A DNA stretch of 64,000 nucleotides, from the NCBI RefSeq assembly GCF_001426565.1, contig NZ_LMFA01000022.1, forward strand, positions 63,479-127,478, read 5' to 3'. The DNA comes from Rhizobium sp. Root482 (GTDB lineage Bacteria; Pseudomonadota; Alphaproteobacteria; Rhizobiales; Rhizobiaceae). Of the stretch, positions 38,468 through 47,642 are shown piece after piece. Position numbers and translations under genes: made by a program. Each line of letters starts with the position of its first letter. Position 1 is the stretch's first letter. The notes beneath the pieces were generated by a model, which was not told the origin of the DNA, did not search any database, and was given only the letters and a program-made list of their open reading frames with translations.

Positions 38468-38848
38468 TCAGCGCTGGCGGGCCTTGCGGGCGGCGTAACG
38501 GCGGTCGCGCTCGGCCTTGCGTTCGGCTTCGTCGGCGACCACGCGGGCGATACGGTCGCGGTCCGCTTCCTCGCGGGCGAGAGCTTCGGCCTTGGCTTCC
38601 AGTTCGGCGGCTGCCGTCCGGGCGGCAGCTTCGGCGAGCTGGCGTTCGTTTTCTTCCTGTTTCAGGCGGTCGCGCTCGGCGCGGCGCGCTTCCCGGGCTT
38701 CCGTATTGGCCTGTCGTTCGGCAAGCTTGGCCGCCAGTTCCGGATCATCGGCCTTCGGCGCCTGCGCAAACTTCTTCAAAAGCTGCTTTTTTGCTTCGTC
38801 CGCAGCCTTGCGCCGATCGGCGAAACCATTGTCGGTGACGTGTCTCAA
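38468..38848 (-). CDS. DUF6481-like charged coiled-coil protein
   Basis: 126 residues; FADRRKAADEAKKQLLKKFAQAP at the start is the conserved part I associate with DUF6481-type Rhizobiales proteins, followed by a long Ala/Glu/Arg-rich helix (~45-126) likely to form a coiled coil. Starts at TTG 38848 with AAGGA 9 bases upstream. No signal peptide. Function unknown; has its own terminator. Confidence 0.7.
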   Translation of the reverse strand: MRHVTDNGFADRRKAADEAKKQLLKKFAQAPKADDPELAAKLAERQANTEAREARRAERDRLKQEENERQLAEAAARTAAAELEAKAEALAREEADRDRIARVVADEAERKAERDRRYAARKARQR

Positions 38849-39044
38849 ACTTGGTGGTCCTTATTCGTGGGATGTTGGTTTTTGGTAAGCGCACGCAAAC
38901 CGCGTTGCTGGCCAATGCGCCTGCCGTTTCGCATGTCGCGCCGCCTCAAGATAGAGTGGAAATGCCGAAAAAAACAGGGTAACAGCCGATTTTTGCGCAT
39001 TTTCCGGTCATCGGCATGCACAAGTCGGTGGTAATTCAGTGAAA

Positions 39045-39260
39045 TCAGCGCTTGGCGCGTTTGCGCGGTGCGGGCACTGCGGCCGGCGTCTGCGCTTCTT
39101 TTTCAAGACGCTGTTCGCGCAGCCTTTGGGTCTTTGCCTCACGCTCGGCCGCGACGGTGTCGATCTCGGAAATTACCCGGTTGCGGGCCATGAACTGGGT
39201 CTGTGTTCTGTTGAAGGCCGATTCCGCCTGGTCGCGGGCCTTCGTGCTATTCTCGGTCAA
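39045..39260 (-). CDS. Small charged hypothetical protein
   Basis: 71 residues from a TTG start (MTENSTKARDQAESAFNRTQTQ), helical and charged, basic tail APRKRAKR. GGAT lies upstream of the TTG. No family recognised. Similar character to the DUF6481-like neighbour at 38468, perhaps also stress- or nucleic-acid-related, but that is only a guess. Confidence 0.55.
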   Translation of the reverse strand: MTENSTKARDQAESAFNRTQTQFMARNRVISEIDTVAAEREAKTQRLREQRLEKEAQTPAAVPAPRKRAKR

Positions 39261-39333
39261 GTTGATATCCTCGTCGCAGCGGTTTTGCCGGACAGGTCGC
39301 CGAGCGGTTTTTGCGCGCGGCCGTTCGGCAATG

Positions 39334-39360
39334 AAAAAAGGCCAGGCGTGCTGCCTGACC
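39334..39360 (-). terminator. Rho-independent terminator of cspA
   Basis: Minus strand: 8-bp stem GGTCAGGC / GCCTGGCC (one G-U pair), 5-base loop, then a T-run (TTTTTT). It lies 66 bases after the cold-shock gene stop. Confidence 0.75.
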
Positions 39361-39426
39361 TTCCATTGGATCTTGCCTCATCAACGATGCCAGTACATCC
39401 GTGGTCACCGGAGAGGCACGATCCGA

Positions 39427-39636
39427 TTAGACGGCCTGCAGCTGGCAGGCAGACATCTTGCCCGACTTGTTGTCGCGCTCCATCTCGTAGCCGATCTTCT
39501 GGCCTTCGACGATTTCGCGCATGCCGGCCCGCTCGACTGCGGAGATATGGACGAAAACGTCCGCGCCGCCGTCATCAGGCTGAATGAAGCCGAAGCCCTT
39601 AGTGGAATTGAACCATTTAACTGTGCCAGTGGTCAT
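39427..39636 (-). CDS. Cold-shock protein (CspA family)
   Basis: 69 residues with both RNA-binding motifs, KGFGFIQPD (RNP1) and DVFVHISAV (RNP2). Single OB-fold protein that binds single-stranded RNA and DNA. Start MTTGTVKWF is standard; an upstream in-frame extension is not. A near-consensus promoter at 39783-39811 gives a leader of about 140 bases, typical of regulated csp genes. Confidence 0.96.
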   Translation of the reverse strand: MTTGTVKWFNSTKGFGFIQPDDGGADVFVHISAVERAGMREIVEGQKIGYEMERDNKSGKMSACQLQAV

Positions 39637-40076
39637 AACGAACCCTTTCAATAGCAACATTTATTCTCCACCGTACGACGCACGGCGGGTATTCATCTCG
39701 ATTTTTGAAGGGGGAAGTTCGTCAGAGACGCGCCAAGCGCGGGCAGAAACAAATATCAGTCAAACAACTATCGATGGGCGGACATATAAAGGGGCTTCCG
39801 GCGTTTGTCAACTCTTGGTTTTTGTGGCGCGCCACCTAGAGCGAGGGTTGTATCCCATCAGACTTCGCGCATGCGCCTCGTTCGGCGCCCGACGCTTCGT
39901 TGGCGGTCCGGATCGCCGCTTTGTCGAACAGGCATTCTCCGTTCACCATTGAGAGACGATGCGTCCATTGCCTGATGGCTACCGATCGGCCAAGAAAAGA
40001 TACATCTAGCTGCAATGCGCGCTGTCGGCGCAGGCTTCCCGAGATGCGGGAGCCCGGCGGCGCCGGAGGGACCATC
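39637..40076. other. Intergenic region: cspA leader and promoter
   Basis: 440 bases. From 39637 to about 39775 is the probable untranslated leader of cspA; its promoter is at 39783-39811. From 39812 to 40076 I see no gene; the esterase RBS GGAGGG is just before 40077. Confidence 0.55.
39783..39811 (-). promoter_or_regulatory. Sigma-70 promoter of cspA
   Basis: Minus strand: TTGACA (39811-39806), 17 bases, TATATG (39788-39783); close to consensus. Predicted start near 39775, giving a ~140-base 5' leader before the cold-shock gene. Confidence 0.75.
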
Positions 40077-40676
40077 ATGAGCGACTATGGTTATGTCCAC
40101 CGCGTGAAGGCCGGCGAGGCGGGAAACCCGATCTTCTTCGTTTTTCACGGGACCGGCGGAGATGAACGGCAATTCTTCGATTTCGGCGCCGATCTCCTGC
40201 CGCGGGCAACCATCGTCTCGCCGCGCGGCGATGTGTCCGAACAGGGCGCGGCGCGCTTTTTCCGGCGTACCGGCGAGGGGGTTTACGACATGGCCGATCT
40301 TGCCCGGGCGACGGAGAAAATGGCGGGCTTCGTTTCCAGGCTGGCCGCTGAACATGAGGCCTCCGGCATCTTCGGCCTGGGTTTTTCCAACGGCGCCAAT
40401 ATTCTCGCCAATCTGCTGATCGAAAAGGACCTATTCGACAAGGCGGTGCTCCTGCACCCGCTCATTCCCTTCCGGCCGAAGGACAATGCGGCGCTGGCCG
40501 GAAAGAGCATATTGATCACCGCCGGCCAGCGCGACCCGATCTGCCCGGCACCCTTGACGCAGGCCCTTGCCGATTATTTCGTCGGGCAGGCGGCGCAGGT
40601 CGAACTCGAATGGCACACCGGCGGCCATGATATCCGTCAGAACGAGATCGAGGCAGTCCAGCGGTTTCTGGGGTGA
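40077..40676 (+). CDS. Alpha/beta-hydrolase (phospholipase/carboxylesterase family)
   Basis: 199 residues. Oxyanion region FVFHGTGGDERQFFDFG (~18-30), nucleophile elbow GLGFSNGAN (Ser ~105), Asp in AGQRDPICPA and His in HTGGHDIR near the end: a complete triad as in MhqD/YodD-type carboxylesterases. RBS GGAGGG 6 bases upstream. Cytoplasmic. Substrate unknown. Followed by a palindromic repeat element. Confidence 0.88.
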   Translation: MSDYGYVHRVKAGEAGNPIFFVFHGTGGDERQFFDFGADLLPRATIVSPRGDVSEQGAARFFRRTGEGVYDMADLARATEKMAGFVSRLAAEHEASGIFGLGFSNGANILANLLIEKDLFDKAVLLHPLIPFRPKDNAALAGKSILITAGQRDPICPAPLTQALADYFVGQAAQVELEWHTGGHDIRQNEIEAVQRFLG

Positions 40677-40689
40677 AGGAGCGGCGGCG

Positions 40690-40795
40690 GACCTTCCTTC
40701 TAGCCGGCGGCTTCGCCGACCCCCTCATCGCCTCACTGCGTTCGGCTCTTCTCCCCGGCGGGGAGAAGAGGGAGAGTGTGGCACTCTCTGGTGAT
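40690..40795. repeat. Rhizobiaceae-type palindromic repeat (RIME-like), copy 1
   Basis: Intergenic repeat containing CCCCCTCATC followed by a perfect 11-bp stem CTCTTCTCCCC / GGGGAGAAGAG with a GGC loop (40746-40770). The same stem and CCCCCTCATC block recur inside the GNAT gene at 59202-59341. The layout fits the mosaic repeats common in Rhizobiaceae intergenic regions. Confidence 0.7.
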
Positions 40796-40905
40796 CTATA
40801 GCGATCTCCTCTCTATCAGAGCCGCTCGACGTCCTGCCGATGGCTGAGAGCAACGCAACGAGGCTTCCTGTTGTTCGCCCGGAAGAGCACGCTCGCCTCG
40901 TCTAC

Positions 40906-42648
40906 TCAGTATCCCCTTGCCGCGCCGGCTGCGGCGCGGCTGTCGATGGCGCCGTTGTAGCGGGCGCCGCCACCTTCTTCGATTTCCGCCAGATTCCTGC
41001 CGCCGACGAGGATGCCGGCCGCCTGGCCCCAGATCGGCCAGCCGGCATCGATCTGGACATTGTGTCCCATCTCGGTCAGGAGCCGCAGCGTATCGGCCGA
41101 AAGGGCGAACGGTTCCATATAGACCTTGTCGGGCAGCCATTGATGGTGGATGCGTGGTGCGTCGATCGCTTCCTGTATGTCCATGCCGTGATCGATGACA
41201 TTGATGATCGCCTCCAGCGTGATGGTGATGATGCGGGCGCCGCCGGGGCTGCCGATCACCATGAAGGGCTTGCCGTCCCTGGAAACGATCGTCGGGCTCA
41301 TCGATGATAGCGGCGTCTTCTTCGGCGCGATCGCGTTCGCCTCGCCCTGCACCAGCCCGTAGAGATTGGGCGTTCCGGGCTTGGAGGTGAAATCGTCCAT
41401 CTCGTTGTTGAGGAGGATGCCGGTTCCCGGCGCCACGACGCCGGCGCCGAAGGAGCCGTTCAGCGTATAGGTGACGGCCACCGCATTGCCGTCCTTGTCG
41501 ATGATCGAATAATGCGTCGTCTCGGTGCTTTCGCCCATGCCCTCAGGCATCAGGTCCTTGGAGATGCCGGCCTTGAAAGGATTGATCTTCGCGCGGATGT
41601 CCTTGGCATAGGCCTTGTCCAGCAGCTTTTCGACGGGATTTTCGACGAAATCCGGATCGCCGAGCGCGGAGTTGCGATCGACATAGGCATGCCGCATGGC
41701 CTCGACCATGGCATGAACGGTGTCGGCCGATCCATAGCCAAGATAAGAGAGCGGATAGCCTTCCAGCACGTTGAGAATCTCGCAGATGATGATGCCGCCA
41801 GAACTGGGCGGCGGCGAGGAGACGATCGAATAGCCGCGGTAATCGCATTCGACCGGTTTCAGTTCGCGCACCGCATACTGCTCGAAATCGGCCTTGGCCA
41901 GAATGCCTCCGGTGGCAGCACTCGCCTTGACGATATTGTCGGCAATAGTGCCCTTGTAGAAGGCGTCGGGTCCTTTTTCGGAGATGCTTTCAAGGCTTGC
42001 CGCAAGGTCCGGCTGCACCAGCGTCTCGCCGATCGTGAAGCTCTTGCCGTCGGGCTTGAGGAAGATCTCGGCGGCAGCCTTGTCTTTCGCCAGCTTCTTC
42101 GCGCCATTGTCGAGGGAGGCAACGTCGCCCTGTTCGAGCGTGAAGCCTTCCCTGGCGAAGCGGATCGCCGGCGCCAGCAATTCCTGGCGCGACAGTGTGC
42201 CGTAGCGTTCACGCGCGGTCTCGAAGCCGAGCACGGAGCCGGGAACCCCGACGGCCATGTATCCGTCGGTGCTCAGGCCATCGACGATCCCGCCCTTGTC
42301 GTCGAGATACATGGTCTTGGTGGAGGCGAGCGGCGCGCGCTCGCGAAAATCGAGAAAGCTGGTCGTGCCGTCCTTCAGGCGGATGGTCATGAAACCGCCG
42401 CCGCCGATATTGCCGGCGACGGGATAGACGACGGCAAGCGCATAGCCGACCGCAACCGCCGCATCGACGGCATTGCCGCCCTTCTTCAGGATATCGACCC
42501 CGACATCGGAGGCCAAATGCTGGGCGGTGACAACCATGCCGTTCTCGGCCTTGACCGGTTCCGGCGAGGCCGCAAGCACGGCGGAAAGCGGCGAAAAAGC
42601 AAGGGCGAGGGCAAGCGTGAAGGGGATTGTGCGGGCAACAGGCAGCAT
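40906..42648 (-). CDS. ggt: Gamma-glutamyltransferase
   Basis: 580 residues with a signal peptide (MLPVARTIPFTLALALAFSPLSAVLA), so periplasmic. Large-subunit features (NAVDAAVAVGYALAVVYPVAGNIGGGGFM) and the self-cleavage site TETTHYSIIDKDGNAVAVT, nucleophile Thr378. It transfers or hydrolyses gamma-glutamyl groups from glutathione and related compounds. An in-frame upstream extension to 42765 is rejected because GGGAG precedes 42648. Stand-alone gene. Confidence 0.96.
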   Translation of the reverse strand: MLPVARTIPFTLALALAFSPLSAVLAASPEPVKAENGMVVTAQHLASDVGVDILKKGGNAVDAAVAVGYALAVVYPVAGNIGGGGFMTIRLKDGTTSFLDFRERAPLASTKTMYLDDKGGIVDGLSTDGYMAVGVPGSVLGFETARERYGTLSRQELLAPAIRFAREGFTLEQGDVASLDNGAKKLAKDKAAAEIFLKPDGKSFTIGETLVQPDLAASLESISEKGPDAFYKGTIADNIVKASAATGGILAKADFEQYAVRELKPVECDYRGYSIVSSPPPSSGGIIICEILNVLEGYPLSYLGYGSADTVHAMVEAMRHAYVDRNSALGDPDFVENPVEKLLDKAYAKDIRAKINPFKAGISKDLMPEGMGESTETTHYSIIDKDGNAVAVTYTLNGSFGAGVVAPGTGILLNNEMDDFTSKPGTPNLYGLVQGEANAIAPKKTPLSSMSPTIVSRDGKPFMVIGSPGGARIITITLEAIINVIDHGMDIQEAIDAPRIHHQWLPDKVYMEPFALSADTLRLLTEMGHNVQIDAGWPIWGQAAGILVGGRNLAEIEEGGGARYNGAIDSRAAAGAARGY

Positions 42649-42803
42649 GGCGATCTCCCGATTCCGGTTCTGGATGAGCCATCCTCGCCGAGATTGACCG
42701 GCAATTCCAGTCTTGACGGAAGGAAAACGGCAAAGGTGATCACCTTCATTCTCCGGTCCATCCACATGCCGCTAGCGGGCCGCGCAATCTGAGCCGTCGG
42801 CGG

Positions 42804-44183
42804 TCAGGGGTGTTTGGCCGGTAATACCTTCCCCGGATTGAGGATCTGGTTCGGGTCGAGGGCAGCCTTGATCCGGCGCATGACGTCGATCTCGGCCGGG
42901 CTGCGGGAATGGTCGAGGAAATCGCGTTTCAACGTGCCGATGCCGTGTTCGGCGGAGATCGATCCGTCGAATTTCCGAACGAGTCCATAGGCAATGGCGT
43001 CGACCTCGTGCGTGTCGTGCTCGTCCGGCGTGTCGACCCAAACGGCCACATGCAGGTTGCTGTCGCCGATATGGCCGAAAAAGGAGACATGGGCCGCTGG
43101 AAAGCGGGCAAGCAGGACTGCCTCGCATTGCCGGGCGAACTCATCGAGCCTGCCGATCGGCAGGCTGATATCCAGATTGATCAGGCCGGGCAGGCGCTGA
43201 TCCATCAGATGGCCCTCGCGCACCGACCAGAAGGCGCGGCTTTCCTTCTCCGACTGGGCAAGCAGTGCGTCGGCGACAAGGTTATTCTCGATGGCCGTGC
43301 CGAGAAAACTCTCGAAACGGTCCCGCTCGTCTTCACCCACGCCATCCTGTTCGATGATCACGACGAAAGGATAATCCTTCTCGAAGAACCGCAGGTTCAG
43401 GGCGTCGGCATTGAAGCGGAAATAGGTTTCCCACATCGCCTCGAAGGCGGAAAGACCGGGAAGGCCGGATTTCGCTGATTTCAGGAGCGCCAGCACGTCA
43501 TCGTAGGAGGTGAGCCCACAAAGTGCCGTCAGCCGGCCGGTCGGCAGCGGGCGCAGGCGCAACACGGCGCGGGTGATGATACCGAGCGTGCCTTCCGATC
43601 CGATGAACAACTGGCGCAGATCATAGCCGGTATTGTTCTTGGTCATCCGGTTGAGCGACGACAGGATCGTGCCATCGGCCAGCACCGCTTCCAGGCCCAG
43701 AACATTGTCGCGGGTGACGCCGTGACGGATGACGCGGATGCCGCCGGCATTGGTGGAGAGATTGCCGCCGATCTGGCAACTGCCGCGGGCGCCGAGGTCG
43801 ATCGGCAGCAGAAAACCGGCGTCTTCGGCGGCCTTCTGGGCAAATTCGAGCGGTGTTCCGGCAAATACGGTCATGGTGCCGGCCACCCTGTCGATCTCCT
43901 CGATGCCCGACAGTTTTTCCAGGCAAAGTGCGATATCGCCTTCTCGCGGATTGGCGCCGCCGGCCAGCCCGGTGAGGCCGCCCTGCGGCACGACCGGTTG
44001 GCGGTGCCGGTCGCAGATTTCAAGCGCGGCCGCGACCTGATGGGCGCTTGTCGGGCGCAAAACCGCCAGCGGCAGATGCCTGCCGGTGGCACTTGCATCG
44101 CTACGATAGCGCTCGCCCCTCCGGTCGCCGGTCAGCACGTTTTCCGCGCCGAGCGCCTCGACGAGATCATCGATGATCGTCAT
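42804..44183 (-). CDS. FAD-linked 2-hydroxy-acid oxidase/dehydrogenase (GlcD/DLD type)
   Basis: 459 residues. N-terminal PCMH FAD domain (VVPQGGLTGLAGGANP, then DLGARGSCQIGGNLSTNAGGIRV) and a C-terminal FAD-oxidase domain (HVSFFGHIGDSNLHV, ending ISAEHGIGTLKRDFL). Members oxidise D-lactate, D-2-hydroxyglutarate or glycolate. RBS GGGAAC. Divergent from the orphan binding-protein gene. Substrate not readable from sequence. Confidence 0.92.
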   Translation of the reverse strand: MTIIDDLVEALGAENVLTGDRRGERYRSDASATGRHLPLAVLRPTSAHQVAAALEICDRHRQPVVPQGGLTGLAGGANPREGDIALCLEKLSGIEEIDRVAGTMTVFAGTPLEFAQKAAEDAGFLLPIDLGARGSCQIGGNLSTNAGGIRVIRHGVTRDNVLGLEAVLADGTILSSLNRMTKNNTGYDLRQLFIGSEGTLGIITRAVLRLRPLPTGRLTALCGLTSYDDVLALLKSAKSGLPGLSAFEAMWETYFRFNADALNLRFFEKDYPFVVIIEQDGVGEDERDRFESFLGTAIENNLVADALLAQSEKESRAFWSVREGHLMDQRLPGLINLDISLPIGRLDEFARQCEAVLLARFPAAHVSFFGHIGDSNLHVAVWVDTPDEHDTHEVDAIAYGLVRKFDGSISAEHGIGTLKRDFLDHSRSPAEIDVMRRIKAALDPNQILNPGKVLPAKHP

Positions 44184-44494
44184 TCGGTTCCCTTTATCAC
44201 TCTACCCGTGAGCCCGCGATCGGCGTCGCGGACCGCCCGCGCTTCGTAGCCGTCGCATATCCGCATCAGAACCGCCCATACCGGCATGCCGTTCTCGTGC
44301 ATTCAGCAAAATTGAGTTCGTCAATGCTCTAAATCCGGTCTAGCATTCCGCTGCACTGGCCGGGAAGGGGAAAGCGCATGCGCTGGCAAGTCGGGGCGCT
44401 GGCCCGGCCTGTCGGGAGAAAGAGGGGGCGAGCCCATCGGCCGGATCGACGGCGGTGGATCGACGACATCGATACAGAATAGAGGGGGGAGGTC
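44184..44494. other. Intergenic region between divergent genes
   Basis: 311 bases between the FAD oxidase and the orphan binding protein. The region TTGAGT ... TAAATC near 44311-44340 could be a promoter, and the RBS GGGGGGAGG lies before 44495. No gene, repeat or clear operator seen. Confidence 0.4.
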
Positions 44495-45580
44495 ATGGGG
44501 GAGGACGTCGCATCGAATGGCGGGGAGGGGATTTCCCGCCGGCGGTTCACGCATATGGCGCTGCTTTTATCGGCAAGCCCGCTTGCGCTTGGTGTGGGGC
44601 GTGCCTGGGCCGGTGCGGGCGCGCTTGTGTTCGTCAATTGGGGCGGCGATGCCGGCTCAGCCTATGACCGGGCCTATGGAGCACCCTTCCGGGAGGAAAC
44701 GGGCATTCCGGTCCGCCAGGACGAATCGGGACCGACGGAAGAGGCGGTCACCGCCCAGTTCGAGAGCGGCCAGCCGGCCTGGGATATCGTCGATATTGAC
44801 CCCTTCTCCGCACAGGCGCTCGGCAAGAGGGGCATCATGGAATCGATCGACTATTCCGTCGTCGACAGGTCCAGGATGCGGCCCGGCTTCGGCTGGGAAT
44901 TCGCCGCCTCCAGCTATTTCTATTCCTATGTCATCGCCTATGACGCCACCAAGTTCGGCGATAGCGTGCCGCGCGGTATGGCGGACTTCTTTGACGTGGA
45001 AAAATTTCCCGGCAAGCGGTCGCTCTACCAATGGGGCAGCGGCATGTGGGAGGCGGCACTTCTTGCCGATGGCGTTGAGCCCGCGGACCTCTATCCGCTC
45101 GATCTCAATCGTGCCCACCGGAAGATCGCCGCCTTCAAGGAGCATGTCCTTGCCTATTGGGGCAGCGGCAGGGAAAGCCAGTCATTATTGTTGAGCGGCG
45201 AGGTCTCGATGGCGCTGATCTGGTCGACACGGGCCGGCCTCGTCGAGAAGGATTCGGGCGGTTCGATCAGCTTCATCTGGGACCAGGGCCTGATTTCTCC
45301 CGGCGCCATGGGCGTGATCAAGGGCAATCCGGGCGGCCGGGAGGCCGCGATGAAATTCATCGCCTCGGCGCAGGATCCGGAAAAGCAGGTGGTCATGTTC
45401 GAAATGCTGGGTCAGGGACCGGCCAACCCGGCGGCGGACCGGCTTCTCTCCGCCGAGCAGGCACGCCTCAATCCGGTCGATCCCGCCAATATGGAGAAAC
45501 AGGTCCCGCTCGACATGGAATGGTACCAGGCCAATTACGGCGCAGCGCTCAAGGAATATACCAGGATCATCTCGATCTAG
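44495..45580 (+). CDS. Orphan PotD-like binding protein with Tat signal
   Basis: 361 residues with a twin-arginine signal (SRRRFTHMALLLSASPLAL, residues 15-33), so exported folded. Mature part begins GALVFVNWGGDAGSAYDRAYGAPFREETGIPV, typical of PotD/spermidine-putrescine-type receptors, and contains FWEFAASSYFYSY-like aromatic residues. No permease or ATPase is adjacent, so it must work with a transporter encoded elsewhere or act as a scavenging receptor. Confidence 0.88.
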   Translation: MGEDVASNGGEGISRRRFTHMALLLSASPLALGVGRAWAGAGALVFVNWGGDAGSAYDRAYGAPFREETGIPVRQDESGPTEEAVTAQFESGQPAWDIVDIDPFSAQALGKRGIMESIDYSVVDRSRMRPGFGWEFAASSYFYSYVIAYDATKFGDSVPRGMADFFDVEKFPGKRSLYQWGSGMWEAALLADGVEPADLYPLDLNRAHRKIAAFKEHVLAYWGSGRESQSLLLSGEVSMALIWSTRAGLVEKDSGGSISFIWDQGLISPGAMGVIKGNPGGREAAMKFIASAQDPEKQVVMFEMLGQGPANPAADRLLSAEQARLNPVDPANMEKQVPLDMEWYQANYGAALKEYTRIISI

Positions 45581-45848
45581 GTGTCGAGGTTCGGTGAAAA
45601 AAAGCCGGACCAGTCAATTGGCGGCAGTGCTGGCCAAAGCCATGGATAATTCCGTGAACAGGCAGGATAAAGAAAGCCTGTGCCGGGACTTGTCTTTCGG
45701 CTGTCACATTCCCACATCCGCCCTCCAGCCCTGTCCGTTCCACGGACGAAAGCGCACGATGCCCGGCAACTGTCGGGATTTCCTGGTCCGTTCCGGATTG
45801 GACATCGGGCGCCACGCCGGCCCGCCGGCCCAGACCAGGAAGACCGAC

Positions 45849-47063
45849 ATGGACGCAAACGATATCGGCGAGATTTCGGCCTGGTTGACGACTCAAGGCC
45901 TCAAGGGCACCGACGAGATGGATATCGTCAACGGTTTTTGCCAGCGCGCCCGTGCCGCCGGGCTCAAGCTCGATCGCGGGCTGGCGCTGATAGATACGCT
46001 CCATCCGGTCTATGAGGGGCGGGCGTTCCAGTGGGACAGCCACGAGCCGGTGAAGACGGCCTTCGAATATGGTCCTTCGAACGAGGGCGTTTCCGCGGAG
46101 AACTGGGAACGTTCGGCCTTCTATCATCTGCGCATGAACAACCAGGACGAGGTGCGCCGCCGTATCGGCTTCGGCGACCCGGCCGACTTCTTTACCCTCG
46201 ATACCCTGCTGGCCTCCGGCCACAAGGATTTTATCGCGATGATCCACCGGTTCGCCCAGGACAGCCATATCGGCGAGATGGACTGTTTCTACTCGCACTG
46301 GACGACGACCGACGAGACGGGGTTCAGCGATGAGGATCTGGCGGCGTTGCGGCAACTGGTGCCGGTGCTGGCGCTCGCGGTCAAATCCGGCTCGCTGACG
46401 CGGATTTCGCGCACCATCGCGGAAGTCTATCTTGGCGAGGATGCCGCCAGGCGCGTGCTGCAGGGACGCATTTCACGCGGCAAGGCCGAGCGCATTTCCG
46501 CGGTCCTCTGGTTTTCCGATCTGCAGAATTATACCCGCATTTCCGACAATCTGCCGCCGGACGAAATCATCCCGTTCCTCAACGACTACGCCGATGCGGT
46601 GATTTCCTCCATCCATGAGGCCGGCGGCAATGTGCTGAAGCTGATCGGCGACGGCACGCTGGCGATCTTCAAGGCCGAGGAGCGGGAGGATGCCTGCGCC
46701 CGCTCGTTGATGGCCGAACAGAACCTCCGGGAGAAGCTGAAGGGGCTGAACGAGCGCCGGCTTGCGGAAAGCCGGCCGGTGACCGAAGTCTATCTCGGCC
46801 TTCATATCGGCGATGTCTTCTATGGCAATATCGGTTCCAGCGACCGGCTGGATTTCACCGTCATCGGGCCGGCGGTCAACGAGGTCAGCCGGATTTCCTC
46901 CATGTGCCGCTTCGTCGATCGTACCGTCATCATGTCGTCGCAGTTCGTCGCCGCAGCCCCGCCACCCCGCCATTCCGAAGTGGTTTCCATCGGCCGCTAT
47001 GCACTTCGCGGCGTCAAGCGGGCGCAGGAACTGTTCACGCTGATGCCGGCGGAAGAGGCGTAG
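45849..47063 (+). CDS. Class III adenylate/guanylate cyclase
   Basis: 404 residues from MDANDIGEIS (AGGAAG 6 bases upstream). The C-terminal cyclase domain (~215-390) has both metal-binding Asp: AVLWFSDLQNYTRISDNLP and LKLIGDGTLAIF, and the Asn-Arg pair in DFTVIGPAVNEVSRISSM. The N-terminal ~200 residues have no membrane span and no sensor domain I recognise. It should make cAMP (or cGMP) in response to an unknown cytoplasmic signal. An upstream start at 45594 would add 85 residues with little support. Confidence 0.9.
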   Translation: MDANDIGEISAWLTTQGLKGTDEMDIVNGFCQRARAAGLKLDRGLALIDTLHPVYEGRAFQWDSHEPVKTAFEYGPSNEGVSAENWERSAFYHLRMNNQDEVRRRIGFGDPADFFTLDTLLASGHKDFIAMIHRFAQDSHIGEMDCFYSHWTTTDETGFSDEDLAALRQLVPVLALAVKSGSLTRISRTIAEVYLGEDAARRVLQGRISRGKAERISAVLWFSDLQNYTRISDNLPPDEIIPFLNDYADAVISSIHEAGGNVLKLIGDGTLAIFKAEEREDACARSLMAEQNLREKLKGLNERRLAESRPVTEVYLGLHIGDVFYGNIGSSDRLDFTVIGPAVNEVSRISSMCRFVDRTVIMSSQFVAAAPPPRHSEVVSIGRYALRGVKRAQELFTLMPAEEA

Positions 47064-47218
47064 AGTAGTTGATCGGCGGGCCCGGTATAGTGCGTTGAAA
47101 TAGGATTGGCTCTGAGTTGGCGAGCATTGCGCTGTTTGGCGGCGATGTCCGGATGGTTTTGTCACAGAGCTTTCCTCAGTGTGCTTCGCAGCAGCGGTCC
47201 TGTATCAGGAAGGGGAAA

Positions 47219-47617
47219 ATGGCCATGGCTCAAGCCGATCTCGAGGGAATCTATCGCGCCTACATTGCATGCCTGAACCAGCAGGACTGGTCGCGGCTGG
47301 GGCAGTTCGTTCATGATGACGCGATCCACAACGACCGGCGGATCGGGCTGTCAGGTTACGTCGATATGCTGAAGAGAGATTTCGACGAAATACCGGATCT
47401 CTCTTTCAACGTTCAAATGCTGGTTTCCGATTCACGCTATGTAGCGAGCCGACTGGGCTTCGACTGTACGCCAAGGGGAACGTTCCTTGGCCTTCCTATA
47501 AACGGCAGGAGAGTTTCGTTCGCGGAGAACGTGATCTACGAGTTTCTCGATGGAAAGATCATGCAAGTGTGGTCGGTTATCGATAAGTCCGCTATCGAAG
47601 CTCAGTTTCTATTCTGA
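47219..47617 (+). CDS. SnoaL-like / NTF2-fold protein
   Basis: 132 residues: IYRAYIACLNQQDWSRLGQFVHDDAIHNDRRIGLSGYVDMLKRDFDEIPDLSF and a second half FAENVIYEFLDGKIMQVWSVIDKSAIEAQ match SnoaL-like ester-cyclase/NTF2 folds. Such proteins have diverse small-molecule roles, often unproven. RBS GGAAGGGG precedes ATG 47219. Convergent with the ATPase gene at 47643. Confidence 0.75.
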   Translation: MAMAQADLEGIYRAYIACLNQQDWSRLGQFVHDDAIHNDRRIGLSGYVDMLKRDFDEIPDLSFNVQMLVSDSRYVASRLGFDCTPRGTFLGLPINGRRVSFAENVIYEFLDGKIMQVWSVIDKSAIEAQFLF

Positions 47618-47642
47618 TCACTTGGGCACTTGCGGAACGCCG

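Noticed and set aside
41512-42792. 426-codon plus-strand frame opposite ggt
   Set aside because: Antisense shadow; ggt has signal peptide, Thr nucleophile and RBS.
45594-45848. 85-residue N-terminal extension of the cyclase
   Set aside because: Low-complexity translation; AGGAAG before 45849 is a much better start.
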